The position numbers were made by a program, and so were the translations under genes. This document shows positions 53,421-62,470 of a DNA stretch of 64,000 bases, one piece after another. Source of the DNA: Mycobacterium branderi (lineage in GTDB: Bacteria; Actinomycetota; Actinomycetes; Mycobacteriales; Mycobacteriaceae); contig NZ_AP022606.1 in the NCBI RefSeq assembly GCF_010728725.1, positions 62,001-126,000 of the forward strand, read 5' to 3'. The notes beneath the pieces were generated by a model. It did not search any database. It was not told the origin of the DNA and saw only the letters and a program-made list of their open reading frames with translations. The number at the start of each line of letters is the position of its first letter. Position 1 is the stretch's first letter.

Positions 53421-53752
53421 CCGGCCCCCACGGCCGTCCCACCGCGGCCGAACTGGTCGCCGCGGTCGCCGAGTTTCTGGAAACCCATGTGCGGGAGGCA
53501 ACTACCGGGCAAGTCAACTTCCACGCCCGCGTGGCCGCCAACGCGTTGCGTATCGTCGAGCGCGAACTGCTCGTCGGCTCCGACACAACCGTCTCCGAGG
53601 CGCTGGCAGCTCTCGGCTTCGCCGACGAAGCGCAGCTGGCGGCCGCCATCCGGGCCGGTGAACTAGACAAGGACACCGAGAAGGTGATGGCATGTCTGCG
53701 GACGCTGGTCGGGCATCGGCTAGCAGTTGCCCATCCCGGCTACGACCGCTAA
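53417..53752 (+). CDS. DUF6285 / LvaB-like small partner of the kinase
   Basis: 111 residues: RPTAAELVAAVAEFLETHVREATTGQVNFHARVAANALRIVERELL then helical tail with VMACLRTLVGHRLAVAHPGYDR. This small helical family always seems to stand beside APH-like kinases; LvaB is required for LvaA activity, as I recall. GTG start overlaps the kinase stop by 4 nt; last gene of the operon, meeting the convergent gene in a 4-bp overlap. Confidence 0.82.
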   Translation: MTGPHGRPTAAELVAAVAEFLETHVREATTGQVNFHARVAANALRIVERELLVGSDTTVSEALAALGFADEAQLAAAIRAGELDKDTEKVMACLRTLVGHRLAVAHPGYDR

Positions 53753-54456
53753 TTGTCGCTAAAAGGCTTCTGCCGCACCGCAGTAACGCGGTAACACTCG
53801 ACGAAGTCGCCGTAGCCGCACGTTTCGGCCAGCGCCAGCTCGCCTTCCCGGTCGACTTCCTCGAGGTCGTCCATCCATTGGCGCACGTACACCGCGCCGG
53901 TCTGGGGCGCCGCCGGCAAGGCTTGCTGCGCAGCGCGCAACCGGCTAAGACAGCGAATGTACTGCTCGGCCAGCGTCAACCGATGAACTCCGGTAACCAA
54001 ATCGATTGCCTCACCGGCCCATAACCGCACCATGCGGCGATAGGCGGTAATTTCTTCACCCGGTAGACCCGCGTCGCTGAGCACGAAACGGGCTTTGCCG
54101 ACCTCGGCCAACAACTCGGCACGCCTTCGTTTCAGATTCTCCCGCGACGAAAGCAAATCCGCTCCGATCCGGTCTCCGGCGGTCGGGTCAGCGGGCCTGG
54201 TCGTGGTTGGCGGATGTATCGCGAGGCCGACGTCGACGCGTGCCCAGTCGCCGAAACTCTCTGCCCACAGGCCGAACTCGCCGATGGCGACGTTGAGCTC
54301 GGCGCGGTGAGAGTCGAGGTGCGCGGCGAATTTGCTTCGCCCCTTGGCCCTCATCAACTGTGACGCCTCGACGGCTGCCTGTGTGAACGCGCCGTGCGCC
54401 GCGACCAGAGCGCAAATCTGGTCTCGGCCGCGCCGCTTGCTATCGATGTCTCTCAC
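53749..54456 (-). CDS. Unknown helical protein encoded with ThiI
   Basis: 235 residues, mostly predicted helical and charged, no TM segment or signal peptide. I recognise no family. Notable segments: QLMRAKGRSKFAAHLDSHRAELN, RENLKRRRAELLAEVGKARF, and a C-terminal GYGDFVECYRV. Its ATG overlaps the thiI stop by 4 nt, so it is co-translated with the tRNA thiolation enzyme and may relate to it or to a stress response. Confidence 0.7.
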   Translation of the reverse strand: MRDIDSKRRGRDQICALVAAHGAFTQAAVEASQLMRAKGRSKFAAHLDSHRAELNVAIGEFGLWAESFGDWARVDVGLAIHPPTTTRPADPTAGDRIGADLLSSRENLKRRRAELLAEVGKARFVLSDAGLPGEEITAYRRMVRLWAGEAIDLVTGVHRLTLAEQYIRCLSRLRAAQQALPAAPQTGAVYVRQWMDDLEEVDREGELALAETCGYGDFVECYRVTAVRQKPFSDN

Positions 54457-55757
54457 TGGTCCTTTACCGCGGTAGTTGCGTCGTGCATCGCCATGGTCGA
54501 AGCGCTTCCCCCGCAGGAATCGAGATCGAATTCTTGGACGTGGCTCAACACATTATCGACCAGCTCGTCAAGGTCGGCGCGAGCCTCGATCTCCGCGAGT
54601 CGCCCGGCGTCGCTGTAGGTGGCCACCCGCCGGGGTTGGAAAAGCTGACAGCAGTCCTGATGCGGCAGCGCGGCGATGTCGGCGGTGCCGATCCGTCGTG
54701 CCTCCTCCAGAATCTCGAGCTTGTCGAAGGCGAGCAGCGGCCGCAGCACGGGCAAGCCCGCGGCCTGATCCGTGGCCGCCAAATTCGACAAGGTTTGACT
54801 GGCCACCTGCCCCAAGCTGTCACCGGTGACCAGGGCCTGCGCGCCGATACGGCGGGCCAGCGCGTCGGCCAGGCGAAGATACAACCGTCGCTGCGCCACA
54901 ATTTGCGCCTGGCCGGCCCCGCTGGTGGCCAAGGTGCGCTGGGCGCGTCCAACGGCTGCCACGTACAGACGCGAACCGGGCTGGAACCGGCTCAGCTGAC
55001 GCGCCAGCGCATAGGCCTTGTACGTCGACGTCGCATCGGTGTATGGGGCGCCCGTGCAGTGAAGGAAATCGCAGCGCAGTCCGCGACGCAATGCGCGGTA
55101 GGCGGCGACGGGCGAGTCGATGCCGCCGGAGAGCAGCACGAGTGCGTGACCGCTCGACCCGACCGGCAACCCGCCCTGACCGCGGTGCCGCTTTACGCCG
55201 AGGAAGATTTCGCGCCGGTCCACCTCCACCGTCAGCTCCACGTCCGGGTGGTTCAGGTCGACCGGCCAGCCGAGCTCGGCGCATACCTCGGCTCCGATGC
55301 GGGCGGCCAGCTGCTCCGAGGTCAAGCTGAAACGCCGGTCCCGCCGCCGGCAGCGCACTGCGAAACTCGGTTTCGACGGCTCGGAGATGTGCTCCCGCAG
55401 TAGCCGCACTGCGGCAACCTGTGCCACCGCAGCTGATTTGGCCACCCGCCACATCGGTTGCACGACGCTGATGCCGATCACGTCACGGCTCCGCGCGACC
55501 ACATCCGCCTGGGACAAGGTTGGGGAGGAAACCACCATGACCCCGCTGCGCCGGCGTAATCGCACCTGCGGAGCCGGTTCGTATCCGCGGGCCAGGGCGT
55601 ACCTGAGGTTGCGGAGCAGGTGCCGCTCGAACCACTCCCGGTTGCCGCGTTTGAGCGCCAACTCCCCGTACTTCAGCAATACGCAGGGCTCGACGCCCAG
55701 TCGGTTTGCGGTCGAAGTTCGGCTGACCGCAACCGAGTCAGAAGAGGCTGACGTCAT
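54453..55757 (-). CDS. thiI: tRNA 4-thiouridine synthetase ThiI, without rhodanese domain
   Basis: 434 residues. N-terminal ferredoxin-like and THUMP domains ([46 protein letters not shown]), then the PP-loop ATPase [21 protein letters not shown] (~214-234) and the active-site Cys region [17 protein letters not shown] (~372-388). The E. coli-type C-terminal rhodanese domain is missing, as in Bacillus and archaeal enzymes, so sulfur must come directly from a cysteine desulfurase or sulfide. It makes s4U8 in tRNA. I do not know of ThiI in M. tuberculosis. Confidence 0.88.
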   Translation of the reverse strand: MTSASSDSVAVSRTSTANRLGVEPCVLLKYGELALKRGNREWFERHLLRNLRYALARGYEPAPQVRLRRRSGVMVVSSPTLSQADVVARSRDVIGISVVQPMWRVAKSAAVAQVAAVRLLREHISEPSKPSFAVRCRRRDRRFSLTSEQLAARIGAEVCAELGWPVDLNHPDVELTVEVDRREIFLGVKRHRGQGGLPVGSSGHALVLLSGGIDSPVAAYRALRRGLRCDFLHCTGAPYTDATSTYKAYALARQLSRFQPGSRLYVAAVGRAQRTLATSGAGQAQIVAQRRLYLRLADALARRIGAQALVTGDSLGQVASQTLSNLAATDQAAGLPVLRPLLAFDKLEILEEARRIGTADIAALPHQDCCQLFQPRRVATYSDAGRLAEIEARADLDELVDNVLSHVQEFDLDSCGGSASTMAMHDATTAVKDQ

Positions 55758-55956
55758 TCTTCTGGAATGCCCACATTCGACACGATGTTACCAACGGTCC
55801 ACTGTCGCGGTGTCGGGTCCGCTCCGGCCGGACGAGCCTAGGGGCCTGCTGCCGTCGACGCCGGCCGTTGCGCGTACTTGCATGAGTTTACGGGCTGTGA
55901 TATTAAAAAATTATGTCATCAGACACAAATTATCTAAGCTGACAGCGAGGCAAGAG

Positions 55957-56418
55957 ATGGTGTTAGTACGCACAGATTCGGCCCGCGAACTGGACTGGCT
56001 CACCCGGCAGGTGTTAGGCACCACTGCCATGCCGATGGACGCCTGGCGAGATGGCGAACAGTTCATCATCGAATTGGATTTGCCCGGGATGAAGGCGGAT
56101 TCGCTCGATCTCAGCATCGAGCGCAACGTGCTCACCATCCGTGCCGAGCGGCCCGGCATCGACCAGGATCGAGAGGTGCTCTCCGCGGAATGCCCGCGCG
56201 GTGCATTCAGCCGTCAACTGATCCTTGACGACAACCTCGACACGGACCAGATTGCCGCCAGCTACCGCAACGGCGTGTTGCGGTTGACCGCTCCGGTATC
56301 CGCACAGGCCAAACCGCGGCGTATCCAGATCAACCGCGATGGCGTCAAACCCCGCGTTCAAGGCTTGGCGGCCGGCAGACGAGAGCCGTTGTGGCGACGC
56401 GTATTGCGTCGCCGGTAA
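55957..56418 (+). CDS. Small heat-shock protein, Hsp20/18-kDa antigen type
   Basis: 153 residues. Alpha-crystallin domain from [42 protein letters not shown] to [21 protein letters not shown] (~27-125), with a basic tail. Very close to the mycobacterial 18-kDa antigen (Hsp18). ATP-independent holdase that binds unfolding proteins. ATG 55957 with GAGG six bases upstream. The preceding 199-bp gap contains an unusually AT-rich stretch (about 55898-55935) that likely carries the promoter; no perfect HspR inverted repeat was found. Confidence 0.92.
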   Translation: MVLVRTDSARELDWLTRQVLGTTAMPMDAWRDGEQFIIELDLPGMKADSLDLSIERNVLTIRAERPGIDQDREVLSAECPRGAFSRQLILDDNLDTDQIAASYRNGVLRLTAPVSAQAKPRRIQINRDGVKPRVQGLAAGRREPLWRRVLRRR

Positions 56419-56430
56419 TCCGCTCCGTCA

Positions 56431-56452
56431 GCCGGCCCACTGTTGGACCGGC
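56431..56452. terminator. Hairpin after the rightward hsp20 gene
   Basis: GCCGGCCCA (56431-56439) and TGGACCGGC (56444-56452) pair with one mismatch around a 4-nt loop, 12 bp after the stop at 56418. No T tract. Confidence 0.5.
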
Positions 56453-56550
56453 CGACGAGAAGCACGAGAAGCAGCCAAAAGCGCTGTGCCGCACCGCCTC
56501 ACGTCACAGCGCGGTGATCTGATCGCCTCCCCAACCACCCGCAGCGGATG

Positions 56551-56580
56551 AGCCGTCCGCGCCAGCTCGCGCGGACGGCT
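56551..56580. terminator. Perfect 12-bp hairpin between convergent hsp20 genes
   Basis: AGCCGTCCGCGC (56551-56562) pairs perfectly with GCGCGGACGGCT (56569-56580), loop of 6. It lies 15 bp beyond the leftward hsp20 stop and can act in both directions. The rest of 56419-56595 shows no gene. Confidence 0.7.
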
Positions 56581-56595
56581 TCCAACTGACCGGCG

Positions 56596-57030
56596 TCAGG
56601 CGGCGCTGATGGCTTGCTGAGCGCCTGACTGGATAGCGATCTTGCGTGGCTTGGCTTGTTCTGCCACCGGGACTGTCAGCCGCAGTACCCCGTCGGTGTA
56701 GTCGGCGCTGATGGCGTCGGTGTTCAGCTGGTCGCCAAGGAACAGCTGTCGGCTGAACACCCCGTGCGGGCGTTCTGCGGTCACCCAGTCGTGCCCCTCC
56801 TCGCCTGCGTAGGGGCGCTCGGCCTTGACCGTCAGCGCGTCGTGATCCACGGTGATGTCGATCGAGTCTGGCTTGATGCCCGGCAAATCGAGCTCCACGA
56901 CGTACGTGTCGCCGTCACGCCAGACATCCATCGGCATCACCGCCGGACGCGTGGCGGTACCGGCCGTGTTGCCCCATAGCTGTTGGGTCAGTCGGTCCAG
57001 GTCACGGAACAGTGGTTCAAACCTCAGCAT
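56596..57030 (-). CDS. Small heat-shock protein, Hsp20/18-kDa antigen type
   Basis: 144 residues; MLRFEPLFRDLDRLTQQLWG then crystallin domain PMDVWRDGDTYVVELDLPGIKPDSIDITVDHDALTVKAERPY ... DGVLRLTVPVAEQAKPRKIAI. Paralogue of the convergent gene at 55957 with roughly half the residues shared in the core. A strong AGGAGG ribosome site lies before ATG 57030, suggesting high expression. Upstream sequence contains the palindrome GAAAATTTTC near 57113. Confidence 0.93.
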   Translation of the reverse strand: MLRFEPLFRDLDRLTQQLWGNTAGTATRPAVMPMDVWRDGDTYVVELDLPGIKPDSIDITVDHDALTVKAERPYAGEEGHDWVTAERPHGVFSRQLFLGDQLNTDAISADYTDGVLRLTVPVAEQAKPRKIAIQSGAQQAISAA

Positions 57031-57190
57031 CGTTACCACCTCCTTGCATCTCCAAGGATCTGTTTTTGTCACCATAGAAAACTTGCTATTGGCGAGCCAT
57101 ATTCCCGATGGCGGAAAATTTTCGCCGCCCAGCCGGGGTACGGTCGTGGCTGCGCAGCTTGGTACCACCCGAAGCGACCCAGGACCTGCC

Positions 57191-57592
57191 ATGCCCTCTG
57201 CCGACGCCGCCACCATCACCGCGGTGGCCGACCAACTGTTCACGGCGATCGAGAACAGCGACACGGCGACGGTGGCCCGGCTGTGGAGTGACGACATCGC
57301 GGTCTGGCGAGTCGGGGCCAGCCGCGATCGCGACAAGGTGCGGGCGCTGCGTGTCATCGACTGGTTCGTCGGCGCGACCGCACGGCGCCGCTACGAGATC
57401 CTGGATCGCCAGCTGTTCGCCGACGGATTCGTCCAGCAGCACATCCTGCATGCCACCGGCCACAACGGCGGCTCCATCGCCATGCGGGTGTGCATCGTGA
57501 TTAAGTTGGAGAGCTCCCCTGGTTCTCAAACCCTGATCAGCCGTATCGATGAGTACTTCGACCCAGCCGAACTGGCCCCGCTGCTGGGTTAG
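57191..57592 (+). CDS. SnoaL/NTF2-like protein
   Basis: 133 residues of the small alpha+beta barrel family: ITAVADQLFTAIENSDTATVARLWSDDIAVWRVG near the start, then RVIDWFVGATARRRYEILDRQLFADGFVQQHILHATGH and a C-terminal SRIDEYFDPAELAPL typical of SnoaL proteins that act as isomerases or hydrolases, or lack activity. ATG 57191 has AGGA six bases upstream. Divergent from the hsp20 gene. Substrate unknown. Confidence 0.82.
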   Translation: MPSADAATITAVADQLFTAIENSDTATVARLWSDDIAVWRVGASRDRDKVRALRVIDWFVGATARRRYEILDRQLFADGFVQQHILHATGHNGGSIAMRVCIVIKLESSPGSQTLISRIDEYFDPAELAPLLG

Positions 57593-57610
57593 CGGGCAAC
57601 GGAGGTACCG

Positions 57611-57667
57611 ATGACTCGCGTCGGCGACGATGCAGAACGACGTGATGAGGAGGAGCGGCGCCGATGA
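57611..57667 (+). repeat. MIRU element with small ORF between SnoaL-like and yceI genes
   Basis: Encodes MTRVGDDAERRDEEERRR and ends in TGA overlapping the yceI ATG (ATGA). It matches the element at 63789-63845 at most positions and the core GACGATGCAGA...GATGAGGAGGAGCGGCG of mycobacterial interspersed repetitive units as I recall them. Such units insert at overlapping stop/start codons and keep translation coupled. Confidence 0.8.
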
Positions 57668-58197
57668 CCACCGTGGAAACGCTGCTGAGCGATCCGGACA
57701 CCGCCGGGGTGTGGAATCTGGTTCCGGACCGCTCGAGCTTCACCTTCAAGATCAGGAACTTCTGGGGCCTGATGAACGTCAAGGGCCAGTTCACCGACGT
57801 CAGCGCCGACGGGCAGGTCACCGGCAAAGGCGCGGTCTTCGGCCGCCTCGACATCCAGACGGCGTCGCTGAGCACCGGTATCCGCAAACGCGACGAGCAC
57901 CTGCGCTCGGCCGACTTCTTCGACGTCGAGCGTTTCCCGGAGATGAGCGTGGTCGTCACCGCCATAGCGCCCACCACCGGCAACGCCGCCGACTTGCGGG
58001 CCACCTTCACCATCAAGGGGATCACTGAGCCGCTGCCATTGCCGGTCGAGATCACCGTGCTCGGCGACGGCTCGGTGCGCATCACCGCGAAGGTCAAGAT
58101 CGACCGGGCGCAGTTCGGCCTGGGCTGGAATCGGCTTGGGATGATCGGTAAGGCTGCGACGGCGTCGGCCGACGCCTGCTTCGTCCGCGCGAAGTAG
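57664..58197 (+). CDS. YceI-family lipocalin-like protein
   Basis: 177 residues, beta-barrel that binds polyisoprenoid-type lipids in characterised members: GVWNLVPDRSSFTFKIRNFWGLMNVKGQFTDVS (~15-47), LSTGIRKRDEHLRSADFFDVERFPEMSVVV and LTIKG-like FTIKGITEPLPLPVEI. No signal peptide, so cytoplasmic. Translationally coupled to the preceding MIRU small ORF. Confidence 0.88.
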   Translation: MTTVETLLSDPDTAGVWNLVPDRSSFTFKIRNFWGLMNVKGQFTDVSADGQVTGKGAVFGRLDIQTASLSTGIRKRDEHLRSADFFDVERFPEMSVVVTAIAPTTGNAADLRATFTIKGITEPLPLPVEITVLGDGSVRITAKVKIDRAQFGLGWNRLGMIGKAATASADACFVRAK

Positions 58198-58207
58198 CAT
58201 CTGCATC

Positions 58208-58609
58208 GTGCCCGCCACCACCGACGCTCTGCGGATCCTCGTCTACAGCAACAATGCGAAAACCCGCCAGGATGTGATGCTGGCACTCGGCAAGCGGGTC
58301 CACCCCGACCTGCCCGAGCTGAGCTATGTCGAGGTGGCGACCGGGCCGATGGTGATCAAACAGGTCGACGCCGGCAGCATCGACCTGGCCATTCTCGATG
58401 GGGAGGCCACGCCGGAAGGCGGGATGGGCATCGCCAAGCAGCTCAAGGACGAGGTCGCGCAGTGCCCGCCGATCGTGGTGCTCACCGGGCGCCTCGACGA
58501 TGCTTGGCTGGCCAGCTGGTCGCGCGCCGAGGCCGCCGTCCCGCATCCGGTCGACCCGATTGAGCTGGGCCGCACGGTGGCGGGCCTGCTGCGCACGCCA
58601 GTCTCCTGA
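58208..58609 (+). CDS. Receiver-domain protein (Rv3143-like)
   Basis: 133 residues, single CheY-like fold: ALRILVYSNNAKTRQDVMLALG (~7-28), IDLAILDGEATPEGGMGIAKQLKDE (~58-82, Asp in LDGE as phospho-site), PIVVLTGRLDDAWLASWSRAEAAVPHPVDP. The usual acidic pair near residue 10 is reduced (YSNN), so phosphorylation may be altered. No output domain and no kinase nearby. Located before nuoA as in M. tuberculosis. GTG start. Confidence 0.85.
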   Translation: MPATTDALRILVYSNNAKTRQDVMLALGKRVHPDLPELSYVEVATGPMVIKQVDAGSIDLAILDGEATPEGGMGIAKQLKDEVAQCPPIVVLTGRLDDAWLASWSRAEAAVPHPVDPIELGRTVAGLLRTPVS

Positions 58610-58691
58610 CCCTTCGCAAGAAAACGCGAATCACCTTAGCGCCGTGGCTTTTTCGCGGTACCGCTGAAGCGTGTGCAGATCCTTGACCGGT

Positions 58692-58763
58692 TGTGGCCGA
58701 GGTCACATCCGAACCCGTGAGCGGAGCCACACACATCATCGCTAGGCTGTGGTTGAAGTCACA
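58692..58763. promoter_or_regulatory. CRP-like sites upstream of nuoA
   Basis: TGTGGCCGAGGTCACA (58692-58707) and TGTGGTTGAAGTCACA (58748-58763) both fit TGTGG-N6-TCACA, one base from the mycobacterial CRP consensus TGTGA-N6-TCACA. A weaker GTG-N8-CAC lies between (58717-58730). The second ends 30 bp before the nuoA start, so it may lie within or downstream of the promoter. Confidence 0.6.
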
Positions 58764-58793
58764 GGAGACAGCCAGGAGGAGCAGCGCCGCGCG

Positions 58794-59171
58794 ATGAATC
58801 TCTACACGCCGATCCTGGTGCTCGGGGGGATCGCCGCCGCTTTCGCGATCTTCTCGGTGGCGGTGGCATTGGTGGTGGGCCCGTCGCGGTACAACCGGTC
58901 CAAGCTGGAGGCCTACGAGTGCGGGATCGAACCCGCCCACCAGCCGGCAAACGCTCCGCACGCCGGCAGCGGACAGCGGTTCCCGGTCAAGTACTACCTG
59001 ACCGCGATGCTGTTCATCGTCTTCGACATCGAAATCGTGTTCCTGTATCCGTGGGCGGTCAGCTACGACGCGCTGGGCGTGTTCGCGCTCGTCGAGATGG
59101 TGGTGTTCATGCTCACGGTGTTCGTCGCCTATGCGTACGTGTGGCGCCGCGGCGGCCTGACGTGGGATTGA
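58794..59171 (+). CDS. nuoA: NADH-quinone oxidoreductase subunit A
   Basis: Membrane-arm subunit of proton-pumping complex I. 125 residues, three TM helices; YECGIEP (~39-45) and KYYLTAMLFIVFDIEIVFLYPWAVSYDALG (~63-92) are diagnostic. ATG 58794 (MNLYTPILVLGG) chosen from match to mycobacterial NuoA. First gene of the nuo operon; preceding 184 bp carry CRP-like repeats. Confidence 0.96.
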   Translation: MNLYTPILVLGGIAAAFAIFSVAVALVVGPSRYNRSKLEAYECGIEPAHQPANAPHAGSGQRFPVKYYLTAMLFIVFDIEIVFLYPWAVSYDALGVFALVEMVVFMLTVFVAYAYVWRRGGLTWD

Positions 59172-59179
59172 GGTAGGGC

Positions 59180-59734
59180 GTGGGCCTGGAAGAGAAACTG
59201 CCCAGCGGTTTCCTGCTGACCACCGTCGAGCGACTGGCGGGGTATTTCCGGAAGAACTCGTTGTGGCCGGCGACATTCGGATTGGCGTGCTGCGCCATCG
59301 AGATGATGTCGACGGCGTCGCCGCGGTTCGACATCGCGCGCTTCGGGATGGAGCGCTTCTCCGCGACGCCGCGGCAGGCCGACCTGATGATCGTCGCCGG
59401 TCGGGTCAGCCAGAAGATGGCGCCGGTGCTGCGCCAGATCTACGACCAGATGGCCGAACCGAAATGGGTGCTGGCGATGGGTGTGTGCGCGTCGTCGGGC
59501 GGGATGTTCAACAACTACGCGATCGTGCAGGGTGTGGACCACGTCGTGCCGGTCGACATCTACCTGCCCGGCTGCCCGCCGCGTCCGGAGATGCTGCTGT
59601 ACGCAATCCTCAAGCTGCACGAGAAGATTCAGCAAATGCCGTTGGGTGTTGACCGGGAGCGCGCCATCGCCGAAGCCGAAGAGGCCGCGCTGGCGGCCAG
59701 GCCCACGATCGAGATGCGCGGACTGTTGCGATGA
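59180..59734 (+). CDS. nuoB: NADH-quinone oxidoreductase subunit B
   Basis: 184 residues; holds terminal cluster N2 next to the quinone site. Ligands in [10 protein letters not shown] (~36-45, Cys-Cys pair), VCASSGGMF (~102) and [10 protein letters not shown] (~132). GTG start 8 bp after nuoA; stop overlaps nuoC start by 4 nt. Confidence 0.97.
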   Translation: MGLEEKLPSGFLLTTVERLAGYFRKNSLWPATFGLACCAIEMMSTASPRFDIARFGMERFSATPRQADLMIVAGRVSQKMAPVLRQIYDQMAEPKWVLAMGVCASSGGMFNNYAIVQGVDHVVPVDIYLPGCPPRPEMLLYAILKLHEKIQQMPLGVDRERAIAEAEEAALAARPTIEMRGLLR

Positions 59735-60417
59735 GCTCATCCGACAAGCACACAGGCGAAGAAGTGATCGACGTCCGGCGTGGCATGTTCGGGGTGTCGG
59801 ACACCGGTGACACGTCGGGATACGGGCGGCTGGTGCGGCAGGTGACGCTGCCCGGCAGCAGCCCACGGCCCTACGGCGGCTATTTCGACGACGTGGTCGA
59901 CCAACTGGCTGAGGCGTTGCAGGCCAACGGGATCGAATTCGCCGACGCGATCGAAAAGGTCGTGGTCTACCGCGATGAACTGACCCTGCACGTGCGCCGT
60001 GAGATGCTGCCGCAGGTCGCGCAGCGGCTGCGCGACGAGCCGGGGCTGCGCTTCGAGCTGTGCCTGGGCGTCAACGGCGTGCACTACCCGCACGAAACCG
60101 ACCGCGAGCTGCACGCGGTGTACCCGCTGAAATCGATCACCCACAACCGTCGCGTCCGACTGGAAGTGGCTGCGCCGGATGCTGATCCGCACATCCCGTC
60201 GCTGTTTTCGATCTATCCCACCAACGACTGGCACGAACGGGAGACCTACGACTTCTTCGGCATCATCTTCGACGGCCACCCGTCGCTGACCCGCATCGAG
60301 ATGCCCGACGACTGGCACGGCCATCCGCAGCGCAAGGACTACCCGCTGGGCGGCATCCCGGTCGAATACAAGGGCGCGCAGATTCCCCCGCCCGACGAGC
60401 GGAGGTCCTACAACTGA
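59731..60417 (+). CDS. nuoC: NADH-quinone oxidoreductase subunit C (30 kDa)
   Basis: 228 residues. [50 protein letters not shown] near the C-terminus is the signature of the 30-kDa peripheral-arm subunit. An N-terminal ~45-residue extension ([21 protein letters not shown]) is typical of mycobacterial NuoC. Overlaps nuoD by one base. Confidence 0.96.
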   Translation: MSSSDKHTGEEVIDVRRGMFGVSDTGDTSGYGRLVRQVTLPGSSPRPYGGYFDDVVDQLAEALQANGIEFADAIEKVVVYRDELTLHVRREMLPQVAQRLRDEPGLRFELCLGVNGVHYPHETDRELHAVYPLKSITHNRRVRLEVAAPDADPHIPSLFSIYPTNDWHERETYDFFGIIFDGHPSLTRIEMPDDWHGHPQRKDYPLGGIPVEYKGAQIPPPDERRSYN

Positions 60418-61718
60418 TGAGCGAAACCGGCGAAACCGTCTTGATGGCCGGCGGCCAAGATTGGGAGAAGGTCATCGAAGCCGCCCGCAGCGGGGATCCC
60501 GGTGACCGCATCGTCGTCAACATGGGTCCCCAGCACCCCTCCACACATGGTGTGTTGCGGCTGATCCTGGAGATCGAGGGCGAGACGGTCACCGAGGCCA
60601 GGTGCGGAATCGGCTACCTGCACACCGGAATCGAGAAGAACCTCGAATACCGGTACTGGACCCAGGGCGTCACCTTCGTGACCCGAATGGATTACCTGTC
60701 ACCGTTTTTCAACGAGACCGTATTCTGCCTGGGCGTCGAGAAGCTGCTCGGCATCACCGATGCGATCCCGGAGCGGGTCAACGTCATCCGGGTGATGATG
60801 ATGGAACTCAACCGGATTTCGTCGCACCTAGTGGCATTGGCAACCGGCGGCATGGAACTGGGCGCGATGACGGCGATGTTCCTCGGCTTCCGGGAACGCG
60901 AACTGGTGCTCAACCTGTTCGAGTCCATCACCGGTTTGCGGATGAACCACAACTACATTCGCCCCGGCGGGCTGGCCCAGGACCTGCCGCCGAACGCGGA
61001 GAGCGAGATCGCCGACTTTCTGAAGTTGATGAGCCGTCGGCTCAACGACCTGGAGAACCTGCTCAACGAAAACTACATCTGGAAGGCCCGCACCCAGGGC
61101 ATCGGCTACCTCGACCTCGCGGGCTGCATGGCGCTGGGCATCACCGGCCCGGTGCTGCGCTCGACGGGGTTGCCGCACGACCTGCGGCGTGCGGAGCCGT
61201 ACTGCGGCTACGAGAACTACGAATTCGACGTGATCACCGACGACGGCTGTGATGCCTACGGCCGGTACATGATTCGCGTCAAGGAGATGAGGGAGTCGCT
61301 GAAGATCGTCGAGCAGTGTCTGGACAAACTCAAGCCCGGCCCGATTAGGGTCGAGGACCGCAAGATCGCCTGGCCCGCCGACCTGAAGGTCGGGCCCGAC
61401 GGCCTGGGTAACTCACCGGAGCACATCGCCAAGATCATGGGCAGCTCGATGGAAGCGCTGATCCACCACTTCAAACTGGTCACCGAGGGCATCCGGGTTC
61501 CCGCCGGCCAGGTCTACGTCGCGGTCGAATCACCGCGCGGCGAGCTGGGTGTGCACATGGTGTCCGACGGCGGCACCCGCCCATACCGGGTGCACTACCG
61601 GGACCCGTCGTTCACCAACCTTCAGGCCGTCGCCGCGATGTGCGAGGGCGGCATGGTCGCCGACGTGATCGCCGCGGTCGCCAGCCTTGATCCGGTCATG
61701 GGTGGGGTCGACCGATGA
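60417..61718 (+). CDS. nuoD: NADH-quinone oxidoreductase subunit D (49 kDa)
   Basis: 433 residues. [22 protein letters not shown] (~36-57) with the quinone-site His, [25 protein letters not shown] and [21 protein letters not shown]. Forms the quinone pocket with NuoB. Complete. Confidence 0.97.
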   Translation: MSETGETVLMAGGQDWEKVIEAARSGDPGDRIVVNMGPQHPSTHGVLRLILEIEGETVTEARCGIGYLHTGIEKNLEYRYWTQGVTFVTRMDYLSPFFNETVFCLGVEKLLGITDAIPERVNVIRVMMMELNRISSHLVALATGGMELGAMTAMFLGFRERELVLNLFESITGLRMNHNYIRPGGLAQDLPPNAESEIADFLKLMSRRLNDLENLLNENYIWKARTQGIGYLDLAGCMALGITGPVLRSTGLPHDLRRAEPYCGYENYEFDVITDDGCDAYGRYMIRVKEMRESLKIVEQCLDKLKPGPIRVEDRKIAWPADLKVGPDGLGNSPEHIAKIMGSSMEALIHHFKLVTEGIRVPAGQVYVAVESPRGELGVHMVSDGGTRPYRVHYRDPSFTNLQAVAAMCEGGMVADVIAAVASLDPVMGGVDR

Positions 61719-62470
61719 CGGGGCCACAGGGCGAGCCGGTGTTCCTCCACCTCGGTCCGCCGCCGGAGGAGCCCGGACAGTTCGTGGTGGAGGGTGCCCC
61801 CGAGTCATACCCGCCGGATGTCAAGGCGCGGTTGGAGGTTGACGCCAAAGAGATCATCGGCCGCTACCCCAACGGACGTTCGGCGTTGCTGCCGCTGCTG
61901 CACCTCGTGCAATCCGAGGACTCCTATTTGACGCCGGCGGGTTTGGAGTTCTGCGGCGAGCAGCTCGGACTGACCGGCGCCGAGGTGGCGGCGGTCGCGA
62001 GCTTCTACACGATGTATCGCCGCGGACCCACCGGCGACTATCTCGTCGGCGTCTGCACCAACACGCTGTGTGCGGTGATGGGCGGCGACGCGATCTTCGA
62101 GTCGCTCAAAGAACACCTCGGCATCGACAACGACCAGACCACCGAGGACGGCAAAGTCACGCTGCAGCACGTGGAATGCAACGCCGCCTGCGACTACGCC
62201 CCAGTCGTGATGGTCAACTGGGAGTTCTTCGACAACCAAACACCCGACTCCGCACGGGAACTCGTCGACGGGCTGCGCTCCGGCAAGCCGCCACGGCCGA
62301 CCCGTGGCGCCGAGCTGTGTCCGTTCCGGCAGACCGAGCGGATCCTGGCGGGCTTTCCCGACCAGCGTCCCGACGACGGTCAGGGCGGCGCGGGCGCGGC
62401 CACGTTGGCCGGTCTGCGGGTCGCCCAGGAACGCGACATGCAGGCACCACCGACTGGGGACGGTGAATGA
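61715..62470 (+). CDS. nuoE: NADH-quinone oxidoreductase subunit E (24 kDa)
   Basis: 251 residues, thioredoxin-fold subunit with the N1a [2Fe-2S] ligands in [12 protein letters not shown] (~112-123) and [17 protein letters not shown] (~152-168). C-terminal extension of ~50 residues ([17 protein letters not shown]...) is usual in mycobacteria. Overlaps both neighbours by 4 nt. Confidence 0.96.
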   Translation: MTGPQGEPVFLHLGPPPEEPGQFVVEGAPESYPPDVKARLEVDAKEIIGRYPNGRSALLPLLHLVQSEDSYLTPAGLEFCGEQLGLTGAEVAAVASFYTMYRRGPTGDYLVGVCTNTLCAVMGGDAIFESLKEHLGIDNDQTTEDGKVTLQHVECNAACDYAPVVMVNWEFFDNQTPDSARELVDGLRSGKPPRPTRGAELCPFRQTERILAGFPDQRPDDGQGGAGAATLAGLRVAQERDMQAPPTGDGE

